Assembly (NCBI RefSeq): GCF_029633865.1
Contig: NC_079230.1
Location: 35,309,405-35,373,404, forward strand
DNA from: Lampris incognitus
Lineage: Eukaryota; Chordata; Actinopteri; Lampriformes; Lampridae
DNA: 64,000 bases
Direction of reading: 5' to 3'
The notes under the pieces are model-generated. The model was given only the letters and a program-made list of their open reading frames with translations, was not told where the DNA came from and did no database searches. The translations under genes and the position numbers were made by a program. Shown in pieces: positions 14,058 to 29,500 of this stretch (positions are counted from its first letter, which is position 1; the number at the start of each line of letters is the position of its first letter).

Positions 14058-17000
14058 ATATCGATTAGCCTTGTACCAGATTCAACACACCAGTCTGTAG
14101 CATCCCCGTCATATCGATTAGCCTTGTACCAGATTCATCACACCAGTCTGCAGCCTCCCCCTGTCACATCGATTAGCCTTGTACCAGATTCATCACACCA
14201 GTCTGCAGCATCCACCTGTCATATCGATTAGCCTTGTCCAAGATTCATCACAGCTGTCTGCAGCAACCCCCTGTCATATCGATTAACCTTGTACCAGATT
14301 CATCACAGCAGTCTGCAGCATCCCCCTCTCATATCGATTAGCCTAGTGCCAGATTCATCACACCAGTCTGCAGCCTCCCCCTGTCATATCGATTAGCCTT
14401 GTACCAGATTCATCATACCAGTCTGCAGCATCCCCCTGTCATATCGATTAGCCTTGTACCAGATGCATCACACCAGTCTGCAGCATCCCCCTGTCATATC
14501 GATTAGCCTTGTTCCAGATTCATCACACCAGTCTGCAGCATCCCCCTGTCATATCGATTAGCCTTGTACCAGATTCATCATACCAGTCTACAGCATCACT
14601 CTGTCATATCGATTAGCCTTGTACCAGATTCATCACACCAGTCTGCAGCCTCCCCCTGTCATATCGACTAGCCTTGTGCCAGATTCATCATACCAGTCTA
14701 CAGCATCCCCGTCACATCGATAAGCCTTGTGCCAGATTCATCACACCAGTCAACAGCATCCCGTCATATTGATTAGCCTTGTATCAGATTCATCACAGCA
14801 GTCTGCAGCCTCCCCCTGTGATATTGATTAGCCTTTTGCCAGATTCATCATACCAGTCTGCAGCATCCCCGTCATATCGATTAGCCTTGTACAAGATTCA
14901 TCATACCAGTCTGCAGCATACCCCTGTCATATCGAATAGCCTTGTACCAGATTCATCACACCAGTCTGCAATATCCCCGTCATATCGATTAGCCTTGTAC
15001 CAGATTCATCACACCAGTCTGCAGCATCCCCGTCATATCGATTAGCCTTGTGCCAGATTCATCACACCAGTCAACAGCATCCCGTCATATTGATTAGCCT
15101 TGTATCAGATTCATCACAGCAGTCTGCAGCCTCCCCCTGTGATATTGATTAGCCTTTTGCCAGATTCATCATACCAGTCTGCAGCATCCCCCTGTCATAT
15201 CGATTAGCCTTGTACAAGATTCATCATACCAGTCTGCAGCATACCCCTGTCATATCGATTAGCCTTGTACCAGATTCATCACACCAGTCTGCAATATCCC
15301 CGTCATATCGATTAGCCTTGTACCACATTCATCACACCAGTCTGCAGCATCCCCCTGTCATCTCGATTAGCCTTGTACCAGATTCATCATACCAGTTTGC
15401 AGCATCCCCCTGTTATATCGATTAGCCTTGTACCAGATTCATCACACCAGTCTGCAGCCTCCCCCTGTCATATCGATAGCCTTGTACAAGATTCATCATA
15501 CCAGCCTGCAGCATCCCCCTTTTATATCGGTTAGCCTTGTACCAGATTCATCACAGCAGTCTGCAGCATTCCCCTGTCATATCGATTAGCCTTGTACCAG
15601 ATTCATCATACCAGTCTACAGCATCCCCCTGTCATATCGATTAGCCTTGTACCAGATTCATCATACCAGTCTGCAGCATCCCGCTGTCATATCGATTAGC
15701 CTTGTACCAGATTCATCACACCAGTCTGCAGCCTCCCCGTCATATCGATTAGCCTTGTACTAGATTCATCACAGCAGTCTGCAGCATCCCCCTGTCATAT
15801 CGATTAGCCTTGTCCCAGATTCATCACACCAGTCTGCAGCATCCCCCTGTCATATCGATTAGCCTTGTGCCAGATTCATCACACCAGTCTGCAGCATCCC
15901 CCTGTCACATCGATTAGCCTCATACCAGATTCGTCACACCAGTCTGCAAATCCCCGTCATATCGATTAGCCTTGTACCAGATTCATCACACCAGTCTGCA
16001 GCATCCCACTGTCAAATCGATTAGCCTTGTATCAGATTCATCACATCAGTCTGCAGCCTCCCCGTCATATCGATTAGCCTTGTACCAGATTCATCATTCC
16101 AGTCTGCAGCATCCCCCTGTCATATCGATTAGCCTTGTACCAGATTCATTACACCAGTCTGCAGCATCCCCGTTATATCGATTAGCCTTGTACCAGATTC
16201 ATCACACCAGTCTGCAGCATCCCCGTCATATCGATTAGCCTTGTAACAGATTCATCACAGCAGTCTGCAGCCTCCCCCTGTCATATCGATTAGCCTTGTA
16301 CCAGATTCATCACACCAGTCTGCAGCCTCCCCCCGTCATATCGATTGGCCTTGTACCAGATTCATCACAGCAGTCTGCAGCCTCCCCCTGTGATATCGAT
16401 TAGCCTTGTACCAGATTCATCACACCAGTCTGCAGCATATCCCCGTCATATCGATTAGCCTTGTACCAGATTCATCACACCACTCTGCAGCTTACCCGTC
16501 ATATCGATTAGCCTTGTACCAGATTCATCACACCAGTCTGCCGCATCCCCCTCTCATATCGATTAGCCTTGTACCAGATTCATCACACCAGTCTGCAGCA
16601 TCCCCCTGTCATATCGATTAGCCTTGTGCCATATTCATCACACCAGTCTGCAGCATCCCCCTGTCATATCGCTGTGCCTTGTACCAGATTCATCACACCA
16701 GTCTGCAGCATCCCCGTCATATCGATTAGCCTTGTACCAGATTCATCACATCAGTCTGAAGCATCCCCATCATATCGATTAGCCTTGTACCAGATACATC
16801 ACAACAGTCTGCAGCCTCCCCCTGTCATATCGATTAGCCTTGTACGAGATTCATTACACCAGTCTGCAGCCTCCCCGTCATATCGATTAGCCTTGTACCA
16901 GATTAATCATAGCAGTCTGCAGCATCCCCCTGTCATATCGATTAGCCCTGTGCAGGGTCCATCACACCAGTCTGCAGCATCCCCCTGTCATATCGATTAG

Positions 17001-17599
17001 CCTTGTACCAGATTCATCACACCAGTCTGCAGCATCCCCGTCATATCGATTAGCCTTGTAACAGATTAATCATAGCAGTCTGCAGCATCCCCCTGTCATA
17101 TCGATTAGCCCTGTGCAGGGTCCATCACACCAGTCTGCAGCATCCCCCTGTCATATCGATTAGCCTTGTACCAGATTCATCACACCAGTCTGCAGCATCC
17201 CCGTCATATCGATTAGCCTTGTAACAGATTAATCATAGCAGTCTGCAGCATCCCCCTGTCATATCGATTAGCCCTGTGCAGGGTCCATCACATCAGTCTG
17301 CCGCATCCCCCTGTCATATCGATTAGCTTTGTACCAGATGCATCACACCAGTCTGCAGCATCTCCCTGTCATATCGATTAGCCTTGTACAAGATTAATCA
17401 CACCAGTCTGCAGCATCCCCGTCACATCGATTAGCCTTGTGCCAGATTCATCACACCAGTCTGCAGCATCCCCCTATCATATCGACTAGCCTTGTACAAG
17501 ATTCATCACAGCAGTCTGCAGCATCCCCCTGTCATATCGATTAGCCTTGTACCAGATTCATCATACCAGTCTACAGCATCCCCCTGTCATATCGATTAG

Positions 17600-20500
17600 C
17601 CTTGTACCAGATTCATCACACCAGTCTGCAGCATCCCCCTGTCATATCGATTAGCCTTGTATCAGATTTATCACAGCAGTCTGCAGCCTCCCTGTTATAT
17701 CGATTAGCCTTGTATCAGATTCATCACAGCAGTCTGCAGCATCCCCCTGTCATATCGATTAGCCTTGTACCAGATTCATCACACCAGTCTGCCGCAACCC
17801 CGTCATATCGATTAGCCTTTTACCAGATTCATCACACCAGTCTGCAGCATCCCCATCATATCGATTAGCCTTGTACCAGATCCATCACACCAGTCTGCAG
17901 CCTCCCCGTTATATCGATTAGCCTTGTACCAGATGCATCACACCAGTCTGCAGCATCCACCTGTCATATCGATTAGCCTTGTATCAGATTCATCATACCA
18001 GTCTGCAGCCTCCCCATCATATCGATTAGCCTTGTATCAGATTCATTACACCAGTCTGCAGCATCCCCGTTATATCGATTAGCCTTGTACCAGATTCATA
18101 ACAGCAGTCTGCAGCATCCCCGTCATATCGATTAGCCTTGTATCAGATTCATCACACCGCTCTGCAGCTTATCCGTCATATCGATTAGCCTTGTTCCAGA
18201 TTCATCACACCAGTCTGAAGCATCCCCATCATATCGATTAGCCTTGTACCAGATTCATCACACCAGTCTGCAGCCTCCCCCTGTCATATCGATTAGCATT
18301 GTACGAGATTCATTACACCAGTCTGCAGCCTCCCCGTCATATCTATTAGCCTTGTACCAGATTAATCATAGCAGTCTGCAGCATCCCCCTGTCATATCGA
18401 TTAGCCCTGTGCAGGGTCCATCACACCAGTCTGCGGCATCCCCCTGTCATATCGATTAGCCTTGTACCAGATTCATCATACCAGTCTGCAGCATCCCCGT
18501 CATATCGATTAGCCTTGTACCAGATTAATCATAGCAGTCTGCAGCATCCCCCTGTCATATCGATTAGCCCTGTGCAAGGTCCATCACACCAGTCTGCAGC
18601 ATCCCCCTGTCATATCGATTAGCCTTGTACCAGATGCATCACACCAGTCTGCAGCATCTCCCTGTCATATCGATTAGCCTTTTACAAGATTAATCACACC
18701 AGTCTGCAGCATCCCCGTCACATCGATTAGCCTTGTGCCAGATGCATCACACCAGTCTGCAGCATCCCTGTCATATCGATTAGCCTTGTAAAAGATTCAT
18801 CACAGCAGTCTGCAGCATCCCCCTGTCATATCGATTAGCCTTGTACCAGATTCATCATACCAGTCTACAGCATCCCCCTGTCATATCGATTAGCCTTGTA
18901 CCAGATTCATCACACCAGTCTGCAGCATCCCCCTGTCATATCGATTAGCCTTGTATCAGATTTATCACAGCAGTCTGCAGCCTCCCCGTTATATCGATTA
19001 GCCTTGTACCAGATTCATCATACCAGTCTACAGCATCCCCCTGTCATATCGATTAGCCTTGTACCAGATTCATCACACCAGTCTGCAGCATCCCCCTGTC
19101 ATATCGATTAGCCTTGTATCAGATTTATCATAGCAGTCTGCAGCCTCCCCGTTATATCGATTAGCCTTGTATCAGATTCATCCCAGCAGTCTGCAGCATC
19201 CCCCTGTCATATCGATTAGCCTTGTACCAGATTCATCACACCAGTCTGCCGCAACCCCGTCATATCGATTAGCCTTTTACCAGATTCATCACACCAGTCT
19301 GCAGCATCCCCATCATATCGATTAGCCTTGTATCAGATTCATTACACCAGTCTGCAGCATCCCCGTTATATCGATTAGCCTTGTGCCAGATTAATCATAG
19401 CAGTCTGCAGCATCCCCCTGTCATATCGACTAGCCTTGTACAAGATTCATCACAGCAGTCTGCAGCATCCCTGTCATATCGATTAGCCTTGTACCAGATT
19501 AATCATAGCAGTCTGCAGCATCCCCCTGTCATATCGACTAGCCTTGTACAAGATTCATCACAGCAGTCTGCAGCATCCCCCTGTCATATCGATTAGCCTT
19601 GTACCAGATTCATCACACCAGTCTGCAGCATCCCCCTGTCATATCGATTAGCCTTGTATCAGATTTAACCCGGCAGTCTGCAGCCTCCCCGTTATATCGA
19701 TTAGCCTTGTATCAGATTCATCACAGCAGTCTGCAGCATCCCCCTGTCATATCGACTAGCCTTGTACAAGATTCATCACAGCAGTCTGCAGCATCCCTAT
19801 CATATCGACTAGCCTTGTACAAGATTCATCACAGCAGTCTGCAGCATCCCCCTGTCATATCGATTAGCCTTGTACCAGATTCATCATACCAGTCTACAGC
19901 ATCCCCCTGTCATATCGATTAGCCTTGTACCAGATTCATCACACCAGTCTGCAGCATCCCCCTGTCATATCGATTAGCCTTGTATCAGATTTATCACAGC
20001 AGTCTGCAGCCTCCCTGTTATATCGATTAGCCTTGTATCAGATTCATCACAGCAGTCTGCAGCATCCCCCTGTCATATCGATTAGCCTTGTACCAGATTC
20101 ATCACACCAGTCTGCCGCAACCCCGTCATATCGATTAGCCTTTTACCAGATTCATCACACCAGTCTGCAGCATCCCCATCATATCGATTAGCCTTGTACC
20201 AGATCCATCACACCAGTCTGCAGCCTCCCCGTTATATCGATTAGCCTTGTACCAGATGCATCACACCAGTCTGCAGCATCCCCCTGTCATATCGATTAGC
20301 CTTGTATCAGATTCATCATACCAGTCTGCAGCCTCCCCATCATATCGATTAGCCTTGTATCAGATTCATTACACCAGTCTGCAGCATCCCCGTTATATCG
20401 ATTAGCCTTGTACCAGATTCATAACAGCAGTCTGCAGCATCCCCGTCATATCGATTAGCCTTGTATCAGATTCATCACAACACTCTGCAGCTTACCCGTC

Positions 20501-23500
20501 ATATCGATTAGCCTTGTTCCAGATTCATCACACCAGTCTGAAGCCTCCCCCTGTCATATCGATTAGCATTGTACGAGATTCATTACACCAGTCTGCAGCC
20601 TCCCCGTCATATCTATTAGCCTTGTACCAGATTAATCATAGCAGTCTGCAGCAACCCCCTGTCATATCGATTAGCCCTGTGCAGGGTCCATCACACCAGT
20701 CTGCGGCATCCCCCTGTCATATCGATTAGCCTTGTACCAGATTCATCACACCAGTCTGCAGCATCCCCGTCATATCGATTAGCCTTGTACCAGATTAATC
20801 ATAGCAGTCTGCAGCATCCCCCTGTCATATCGATTAGCCCTGTGCAGGGTCCATCACACCAGTCTGCAGCATCCCCCTGTCATATCGATTAGCCTTGTAC
20901 CAGATGCATCACACCAGTCTGCAGCATCTCCCTGTCATATCGATTAGCCTTTTACAAGATTAATCACACCAGTCTGCAGCATCCCCGTCACATCGATTAG
21001 CCTTGTGCCAGATGCATCACACCAGTCTGCAGCATCCCTGTCATATCGATTAGCCTTGTAAAAGATTCATCACAGCAGTCTGCAGCATCCCCCTGTCATA
21101 TCGATTAGCCTTGTACCAGATTCATCATACCAGTCTACAGCATCCCCGTCATATCGATTAGCCTTGTACCAGATTCATCACACCAGTCTGCAGCATCCAC
21201 CTGTCATATCGATTAGCCTTGTATCAGATTTATCACAGCAGTCTGCAGCCTCCCCGTTATATCGATTAGCCTTGTACCAGATTCATCATACCAGTCTACA
21301 GCATCCCCCTGTCATATCGATTAGCCTTGTACCAGATTCATCACACCAGTCTGCAGCATCCCCCTGTCATATCGATTAGCCTTGTATCAGATTTATCACA
21401 GCAGTCTGCAGCCTCCCCGTTATATCGATTAGCCTTGTATCAGATTCATCACAGCAGTCTGCAGCATCCCCCTGTCATATCGATTAGCCTTGTACCAGAT
21501 TCATCACACCAGTCTGCCGCAACCCCGTCATATCGATTAGCCTTTTACCAGATTCATCACACCAGTCTGCAGCATCCCCATCATATCAATTAGCCTTGTA
21601 TCAGATTCATTACACCAGTCTGCAGCATCCCCGTTATATCGATTAGCCTTGTGCCAGATTAATCATAGCAGTCTGCAGCATCCCCCTGTCATATCGACTA
21701 GCCTTGTACAAGATTCATCACAGCAGTCTGCAGCATCCCTGTCATATCGATTAGCCTTGTACCAGATTAATCATAGCAGTCTGCAGCATCCCCCTGTCAT
21801 ATCGACTAGCCTTGTACAAGATTCATCACAGCAGTCTGCAGCATCCCCCTGTCATATCGATTAGCCTTGTACCAGATTCATCACACCAGTCTGCAGCATC
21901 CCCGTCATATCGATTAGCCTTGTATCAGATTTATCCCGGCAGTCTGCAGCCCCCCCGTTATATCGATTAGCCTTGTACCAGATTCGTCACACCAGTCTGC
22001 CGCAACCCCGTCATATCGATTAGCCTTTTACCAGATTAATCACACCAGTCTGCAGCATCCCCATCATATCGATTAGCCTTGTACCAGATTCATCACAGCA
22101 GTCTGCAGCCTCCTCCTGTCATATCGATTAGCGTTGTACCATATTCAGCACACCAGTCTGCAGCCTCCCCCTGTTATATCGATTAGCCTTGTACCAGATG
22201 CATCACACCAGTCTGCCGCAACCCTGTCATATCGATTAGCCTTTTACCAGATTCATCACACCAGTCTGCAGCATCCCCATCATATCGATTAGCCTTGTAC
22301 CAGATTAATCATAGCAGTCTGCAGCATCCCCCTGTCATATCGATTAGCCTTGTATCAGATTCATCATACCAGTCTGCAGCCTCCCCATCATATCGATTAG
22401 CCTTGTATCAGATTCATTACACCAGTCTGCAGCATCCCCGTTATATCGATTAGCCTTGTACCAGATTCATCACAGCAGTCTGCAGCATCCCCGTCATATC
22501 GATTAGCCTTGTATCAGATTCATCACACCACTCTGCAGCTTACCCGTCATATCGATTAGCCTTGTTCCAGATTCATCACACCAGTCTGCCGCAACCCCGT
22601 CATATCGATTAGCCTTGTACCAGATTCATCACATCAGTCTGAAGCATCCCCATCATATCGATTAGCCTTGTACCAGATTCATCCCACCAGTCTGCAGCCT
22701 CCCCCTGTCATATCGATTAGCCTTGTACGAGATTCATTACACCAGTCTGCAGCCTCCCCGTCATATCGATTAGACTTGTACCAGATTAATCATAGCAGTC
22801 AGCAGCATCCCCCTGTCATATCGATTAGCCCTGTGCAGGGTCCATCACACCAGTCTGCAGCATCCCCGTCATATCGATTAGCCTTGTACCAGATTCATCA
22901 CACCAGTCTGCAGCATCCCCGTCATATCGATTAGCCTTGTACCAGATTAATCATAGCAGTCTGCAGCATCCCCCTGTCATATCGATTAGCCCTGTGCAGG
23001 GTCCATCACACCAGTCTGCAGCATCCCTGTCATATCGATTAGCCCTGTGCAGTGTCCATCACACCAGTCTGAAGCATCCCCATCATATCGATTAGCCTTG
23101 TACCAGATTCATCACACCAGTCTGCAGCCTCCCCCTGTCATATCAATTAGCCTTGTACGAGATTCATTACACCAGTCTGCAGCCTCCCCGTCATATCGAT
23201 TAGCCTTGTACCAGATTAATCATAGCAGCCTGCAGCATCCCCCTGTCATATCGATTAGCCCTGTGCAGGGTCCATCACCCCAGTCTGCAGCATCCCCCTG
23301 TCATATCGATTAGCCTTGTACCAGATGCATCACACCAGTCTGCAGCATCTCCCTGTCATATCGATTAGCCTTGTACAAGATTAATCACACCAGTCTGCAG
23401 CATCCCCGTCACATCGATTAGCCTTGTGCCAGATTCATCACACCAGTCTGCAGCATCCCTGTCATATCGATTAGCCTTGTAAAAGATTCATCACACCAGT

Positions 23501-26500
23501 CTGCAGCATCCCCCTGTCATATCGATTAGCCTTGTACCAGATTCATCATACCAGTCTACAGCATCCCCCTGTCATATCGATTAGCCTTGTACCAGGTTCA
23601 TCACACCAGTCTGCAGCATCCCCCTGTCATGTCGATTAGCCTTGTATCAGATTTATCACAGCAGTCTGCAGCCTCCCCGTTATATCGATTAGCCTTGTAC
23701 CAGATTCATCATACCAGTTTGCAGCATCCCCCTGTCATATCGATTAGCCTTGTACCAGATTCATCACACCATTCTACAGCCTCCCCCTGTCATATCGATT
23801 AGCCTTGTACTAGATTCATTACACCAGCCTGCAGCATCCCCCTTTTATATCGGTTAGCCTTGTACCAGATGCATCACACCAGTCTGCAGCATCTCCCTGT
23901 CATATCGATTAGCCTTGTACCAGATTCATCACACCAGTCTGCAGCATCCCCCTGTCATATCGATTAGCCTTGTATCAGATTTATCACAGCAGTCTGCAGC
24001 CTCCCCGTTATATCGATTAGCCTTGTATCAGATTCATCACAGCAGTCTGCAGCATCCCCCTGTCATATCGATTAGCCTTGTACCAGATTCATCACACCAG
24101 TCTGCCGCAACCCCGTCATATCGATTAGCCTTTTACCAGATTCATCACACCAGTCTGCAGCATCCCCATCATATCGATTAGCCTTGTATCAGATTCATTA
24201 CACCAGTCTGCAGCATCCCCGTTATATCGATTAGCCTTGTGCCAGATTAATCATAGCAGTCTGCAGCATCCCCCTGTCATATCGACTAGCCTTGTACAAG
24301 ATTCATCACAGCAGTCTGCAGCATCCCTGCCATATCGATTAGCCTTGTACCAGATTAATCATAGCAGTTTGCAGCATCCCCCTGTCATATCGACTAGCCT
24401 TGTACAAGATTCATCACAGCAGTCTGCAGCATCCCCCTGTCATATCGATTAGCCTTGTACCAGATTCATCACACCAGTCTGCAGCATCCCCCTGTCATAT
24501 CGATTAGCCTTGTATCAGATTTATCCCGGCAGTCTGCAGCCTCCCCGTTATATCGATTAGCCTTGTACCAGATTCGTCACACCAGTCTGCCGCAACCCCG
24601 TCATATCGATTAGCCTTTTACCAGATTAATCACACCAGTCTGCAGCATCCCCATCATATCGATTAGCCTTGTACCAGATTCATCACAGCAGTCTGCAGCC
24701 TCCTCCTGTCATATCGATTAGCGTTGTACCATATTCAGCACACCAGTCTGCAGCCTCCCCCTGTTATATCGATTAGCCTTGTACCAGATGCATCACACCA
24801 GTCTGCCGCAACCCTGTCATATCGATTAGCCTTTTACCAGATTCATCACACCAGTCTGCAGCATCCCCATCATATCGATTAGCCTTGTACCAGATTAATC
24901 ATAGCAGTCTGCAGCATCCCCCTGTCATATCGATTAGCCTTGTATCAGATTCATCATAGCAGTCTGCAGCCTCCCCATCATATCGATTAGCCTTGTATCA
25001 GATTCATTACACCAGTCTGCAGCATCCCCGTTATATCGATTAGCCTTGTACCAGATTCATCACAGCAGTCTGCAGCATCCCCGTCATATCGATTAGCCTT
25101 GTATCAGATTCATCACACCACTCTGCAGCTTACCCGTCATATCGATTAGCCTTGTTCCAGATTCATCACACCAGTCTGCCGCAACCCCGTCATATCGATT
25201 AGCCTTGTACCAGATTCATCACATCAGTCTGAAGCATCCCCATCATATCGATTAGCCTTGTACCATATTCATCCCACCAGTCTGCAGCCTCCCCCTGTCA
25301 TATCGATTAGCCTTGTACGAGATTCATTACACCAGTCTGCAGCCTCCCCGTCATATCGATTAGACTTGTACCAGATTAATCATAGCAGTCTGCAGCATCC
25401 CCCTGTCATATCGATTAGCCCTGTGCAGGGTCCATCACACCAGTCTGCAGCATCCCCCTGTCATATCGATTAGCCTTGTACCAGATTCATCACACCAGTC
25501 TGCAGCATCCCCGTCATATCGATTAGCCTTGTACCAGATTAATCATAGCAGTCTGCAGCATCCCCCTGTCATATCGATTAGCCCTGTGCAGGGTCCATCA
25601 CACCAGTCTGCAGCATCCCTGTCATATCGATTAGCCCTGTGCAGTGTCCATCACACCAGTCTGAAGCATCCCCATCATATCGATTAGCCTTGTACCAGAT
25701 TCATTACACCAGTCTGCAGCCTCCCCGTCATATCGATTAGCCTTGTACCAGATTAATCATAGCAGTCTGCAGCATCCCCCTGTCATATCGATTAGCCCCG
25801 TGCAGGGTCCATCACACCAGTCTGCAGCATCCCCCTGTCATATCGATTAGCCTTGTACCAGATGCATCACACCAGTCTGCAGCATCTCCCTGTCATATCG
25901 ATTAGCCTTGTACAAGATTAATCACACCAGTCTGCAGCATCCCCGTCACATCGATTAGCCTTGTGCCAGATTCATCACACCAGTCTGCAGCATCCCTGTC
26001 ATATCGATTAGCCTTGTAAAAGATTCATCACACCAGTCTGCAGCATCCCTCTGTCATATCGATTAGCCTTGTACCAGATTCATCATACCAGTCTACAGCA
26101 TCCCCCTGTCATATCGATTAGCCTTGTACCAGGTTCATCACACCAGTCTGCAGCATCCCCCTGTCATATCGATTAGCCTTGTATCAGATTCATTACACCA
26201 GTCTGCAGCATCCCCGTCATATCGATTAGCCTTGTACCAGATTAATCATAGCAGTCCTGCAGCATCCCCCTGTCATATCGATTAGCCCTGTGCAGGGTCC
26301 ATCACACCAGTCTGCAGCATCCCTGTCATATCTATTAGCCTTGTACCAGATTAATCATAGCAGTCTGCAGCATCCCCCTGTCATATCGATTAGCCCTGTG
26401 CAGGGTCCATCACACCAGTCTGCGGCATCCCCCTGTCATATCGATTAGCCTTGTACCAGATTCATCACACCAGTCTGCAGCATCCCCGTCATATCGATTA

Positions 26501-29500
26501 GCCTTGTACCAGATTAATCATAGCAGTCTGCAGCATCCCCCTGTCATATCGATTAGCCCTGTGCAAGGTCCATCACACCAGTCTGCAGCATCCCCCTGTC
26601 ATATCGATTAGCCTTGTACCAGATGCATCACACCAGTCTGCAGCATCTCCCTGTCATATCGATTAGCCTTTTACAAGATTAATCCCACCAGTCTGCAGCA
26701 TCCCCGTCACATCGATTAGCCTTGTGCCAGATGCATCACACCAGTCTGCAGCATCCCTGTCATATCGATTAGCCTTGTAAAAGATTCATCACAGCAGTCT
26801 GCAGCATCCCCCTGTCATATCGATTAGCCTTGTACCAGATTCATCATACCAGTCTACAGCATCCCCCTGTCATATCGATTAGCCTTGTACCAGATTCATC
26901 ACACCAGTCTGCAGCATCCCCCTGTCATATCGATTAGCCTTGTATCAGATTTATCACAGCAGTCTGCAGCCTCCCCGTTATATCGATTAGCCTTGTACCA
27001 GATTCATCATACCAGTCTACAGCATCCCCCTGTCATATCGATTAGCCTTGTACCAGATTCATCACACCAGTCTTTAGCATCCCCCTGTCATATCGATTAG
27101 CCTTGTATCAGATTTATCATAGCAGTCTGCAGCCTCCCCGTTATATCGATTAGCCTTGTATCAGATTCATCCCAGCAGTCTGCAGCATCCCCCTGTCATA
27201 TCGATTAGCCTTGTACCAGATTCATCACACCAGTCTGCCGCAACCCCGTCATATCGATTAGCCTTTTACCAGATTCATCACACCAGTCTGCAGCATCCCC
27301 ATCATATCGATTAGCCTTGTATCAGATTCATTACACCAGTCTGCAGCATCCCCGTTATATCGATTAGCCTTGTGCCAGATTAATCATAGCAGTCTGCAGC
27401 ATCCCCCTGTCATATCGACTAGCCTTGTACAAGATTCATCACAGCAGTCTGCAGCATCCCTGTCATATCGATTAGCCTTGTACCAGATTAATCATAGCAG
27501 TCTGCAGCATCCCCCTGTCATATCGACTAGCCTTGTACAAGATTCATCACAGCAGTCTGCAGCATCCCCCTGTCATATCGATTAGCCTTGTACCAGATTC
27601 ATCACACCAGTCTGCAGCATCCCCCTGTCATATCGATTAGCCTTGTATCAGATTTAACCCGGCAGTCTGCAGCCTCCCCGTTATATCGATTAGCCTTGTA
27701 TCAGATTCATCACAGCAGTCTGCAGCATCCCCCTGTCATATCGACTAGCCTTGTACAAGATTCATCACAGCAGTCTGCAGCATCCCTATCATATCGACTA
27801 GCCTTGTACAAGATTCATCACAGCAGTCTGCAGCATCCCCCTGTCATATCGATTAGCCTTGTACCAGATTCATCATACCAGTCTACAGCATCCCCGTCAT
27901 ATCGATTAGCCTTGTACCAGATTCATCACACCAGTCTGCAGCATCCCCCTGTCATATCGATTAGCCTTGTATCAGATTTATCACAGCAGTCTGCAGCCTC
28001 CCTGTTATATCGATTAGCCTTGTATCAGATTCATCACAGCAGTCTGCAGCATCCCCCTGTCATATCGATTAGCCTTGTACCAGATTCATCACACCAGTCT
28101 GCCGCAACCCCGTCATATCGATTAGCCTTTTACCAGATTCATCACACCAGTCTGCAGCATCCCCATCATATCGATTAGCCTTGTACCAGATCCATCACAC
28201 CAGTCTGCAGCCTCCCCGTTATTTCGATTAGCCTTGTACCAGATGCATCACACCAGTCTGCAGCATCCCCGTCATATCGATTAGCCTTGTATCAGATTCA
28301 TCATACCAGTCTGCAGCCTCCCCATCATATCGATTAGCCTTGTATCAGATTCATTACACCAGTCTGCAGCATCCCCGTTATATCGATTAGCCTTGTACCA
28401 GATTCATAACAGCAGTCTGCAGCATCCCCGTCATATCGATTAGCCTTGTATCAGATTCATCACACCACTCTGCAGCTTACCCGTCATATCGATTAGCCTT
28501 GTTCCAGATTCATCACACCAGTCTGAAGCCTCCCCCTGTCATATCGATTAGCATTGTACGAGATTCATTACACCAGTCTGCAGCCTCCCCGTCATATCTA
28601 TTAGCCTTGTACCAGATTAATCATAGCAGTCTGCAGCAACCCCCTGTCATATCGATTAGCCCTGTGCAGGGTCCATCACACCAGTCTGCGGCATCCCCCT
28701 GTCATATCGATTAGCCTTGTACCAGATTCATCACACCAGTCTGCAGCATCCCCGTCATATCGATTAGCCTTGTACCAGATTAATCATAGCAGTCTGCAGC
28801 ATCCCCCTGTCATATCGATTAGCCCTGTGCAGGGTCCATCACACCAGTCTGCAGCATCCCCCTGTCATATCGATTAGCCTTGTACCAGATGCATCACACC
28901 AGTCTGCAGCATCTCCCTGTCATATCGATTAGCCTTTTACAAGATTAATCACACCAGTCTGCAGCATCCCCGTCACATCGATTAGCCTTGTGCCAGATGC
29001 ATCACACCAGTCTGCAGCATCCCTGTCATATCGATTAGCCTTGTAAAAGATTCATCACAGCAGTCTGCAGCATCCCCCTGTCATATCGATTAGCCTTGTA
29101 CCAGATTCATCATACCAGTCTACAGCATCCCCGTCATATCGATTAGCCTTGTACCAGATTCATCACACCAGTCTGCAGCATCCCCCTGTCATATCGATTA
29201 GCCTTGTATCAGATTTATCACAGCAGTCTGCAGCCTCCCCGTTATATCGATTAGCCTTGTATCAGATTCATTACACCAGTCTGCAGCATCCCCGTTATAT
29301 CGATTAGCCTTGTGCCAGATTAATCATAGCAGTCTGCAGCATCCCCCTGTCATATCGACTAGCCTTGTACAAGATTCATCACAGCAGTCTGCAGCATCCC
29401 TGTCATATCGATTAGCCTTGTACCAGATTAATCATAGCAGTCTGCAGCATCCCCCTGTCATATCGACTAGCCTTGTACAAGATTCATCACAGCAGTCTGC

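Larger units (their letters stand above)
9058..15051 (+). repeat. 4251-bp-offset segmental duplication
   Basis: Segment 9058-10800 recurs at 13309-15051 at a constant offset of 4251 bp. It includes a 157-bp insertion (9650 and 13901) and rare monomers such as one missing a T in the CGATAGCC stretch (9541 and 13792). The intervening 10800-13308 is related but rearranged, and holds another copy of the same insertion (12487). It also contains an internal duplication seen as two copies of a series at 11072 and 11457, and at 11730 and 12985. Confidence 0.85.
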
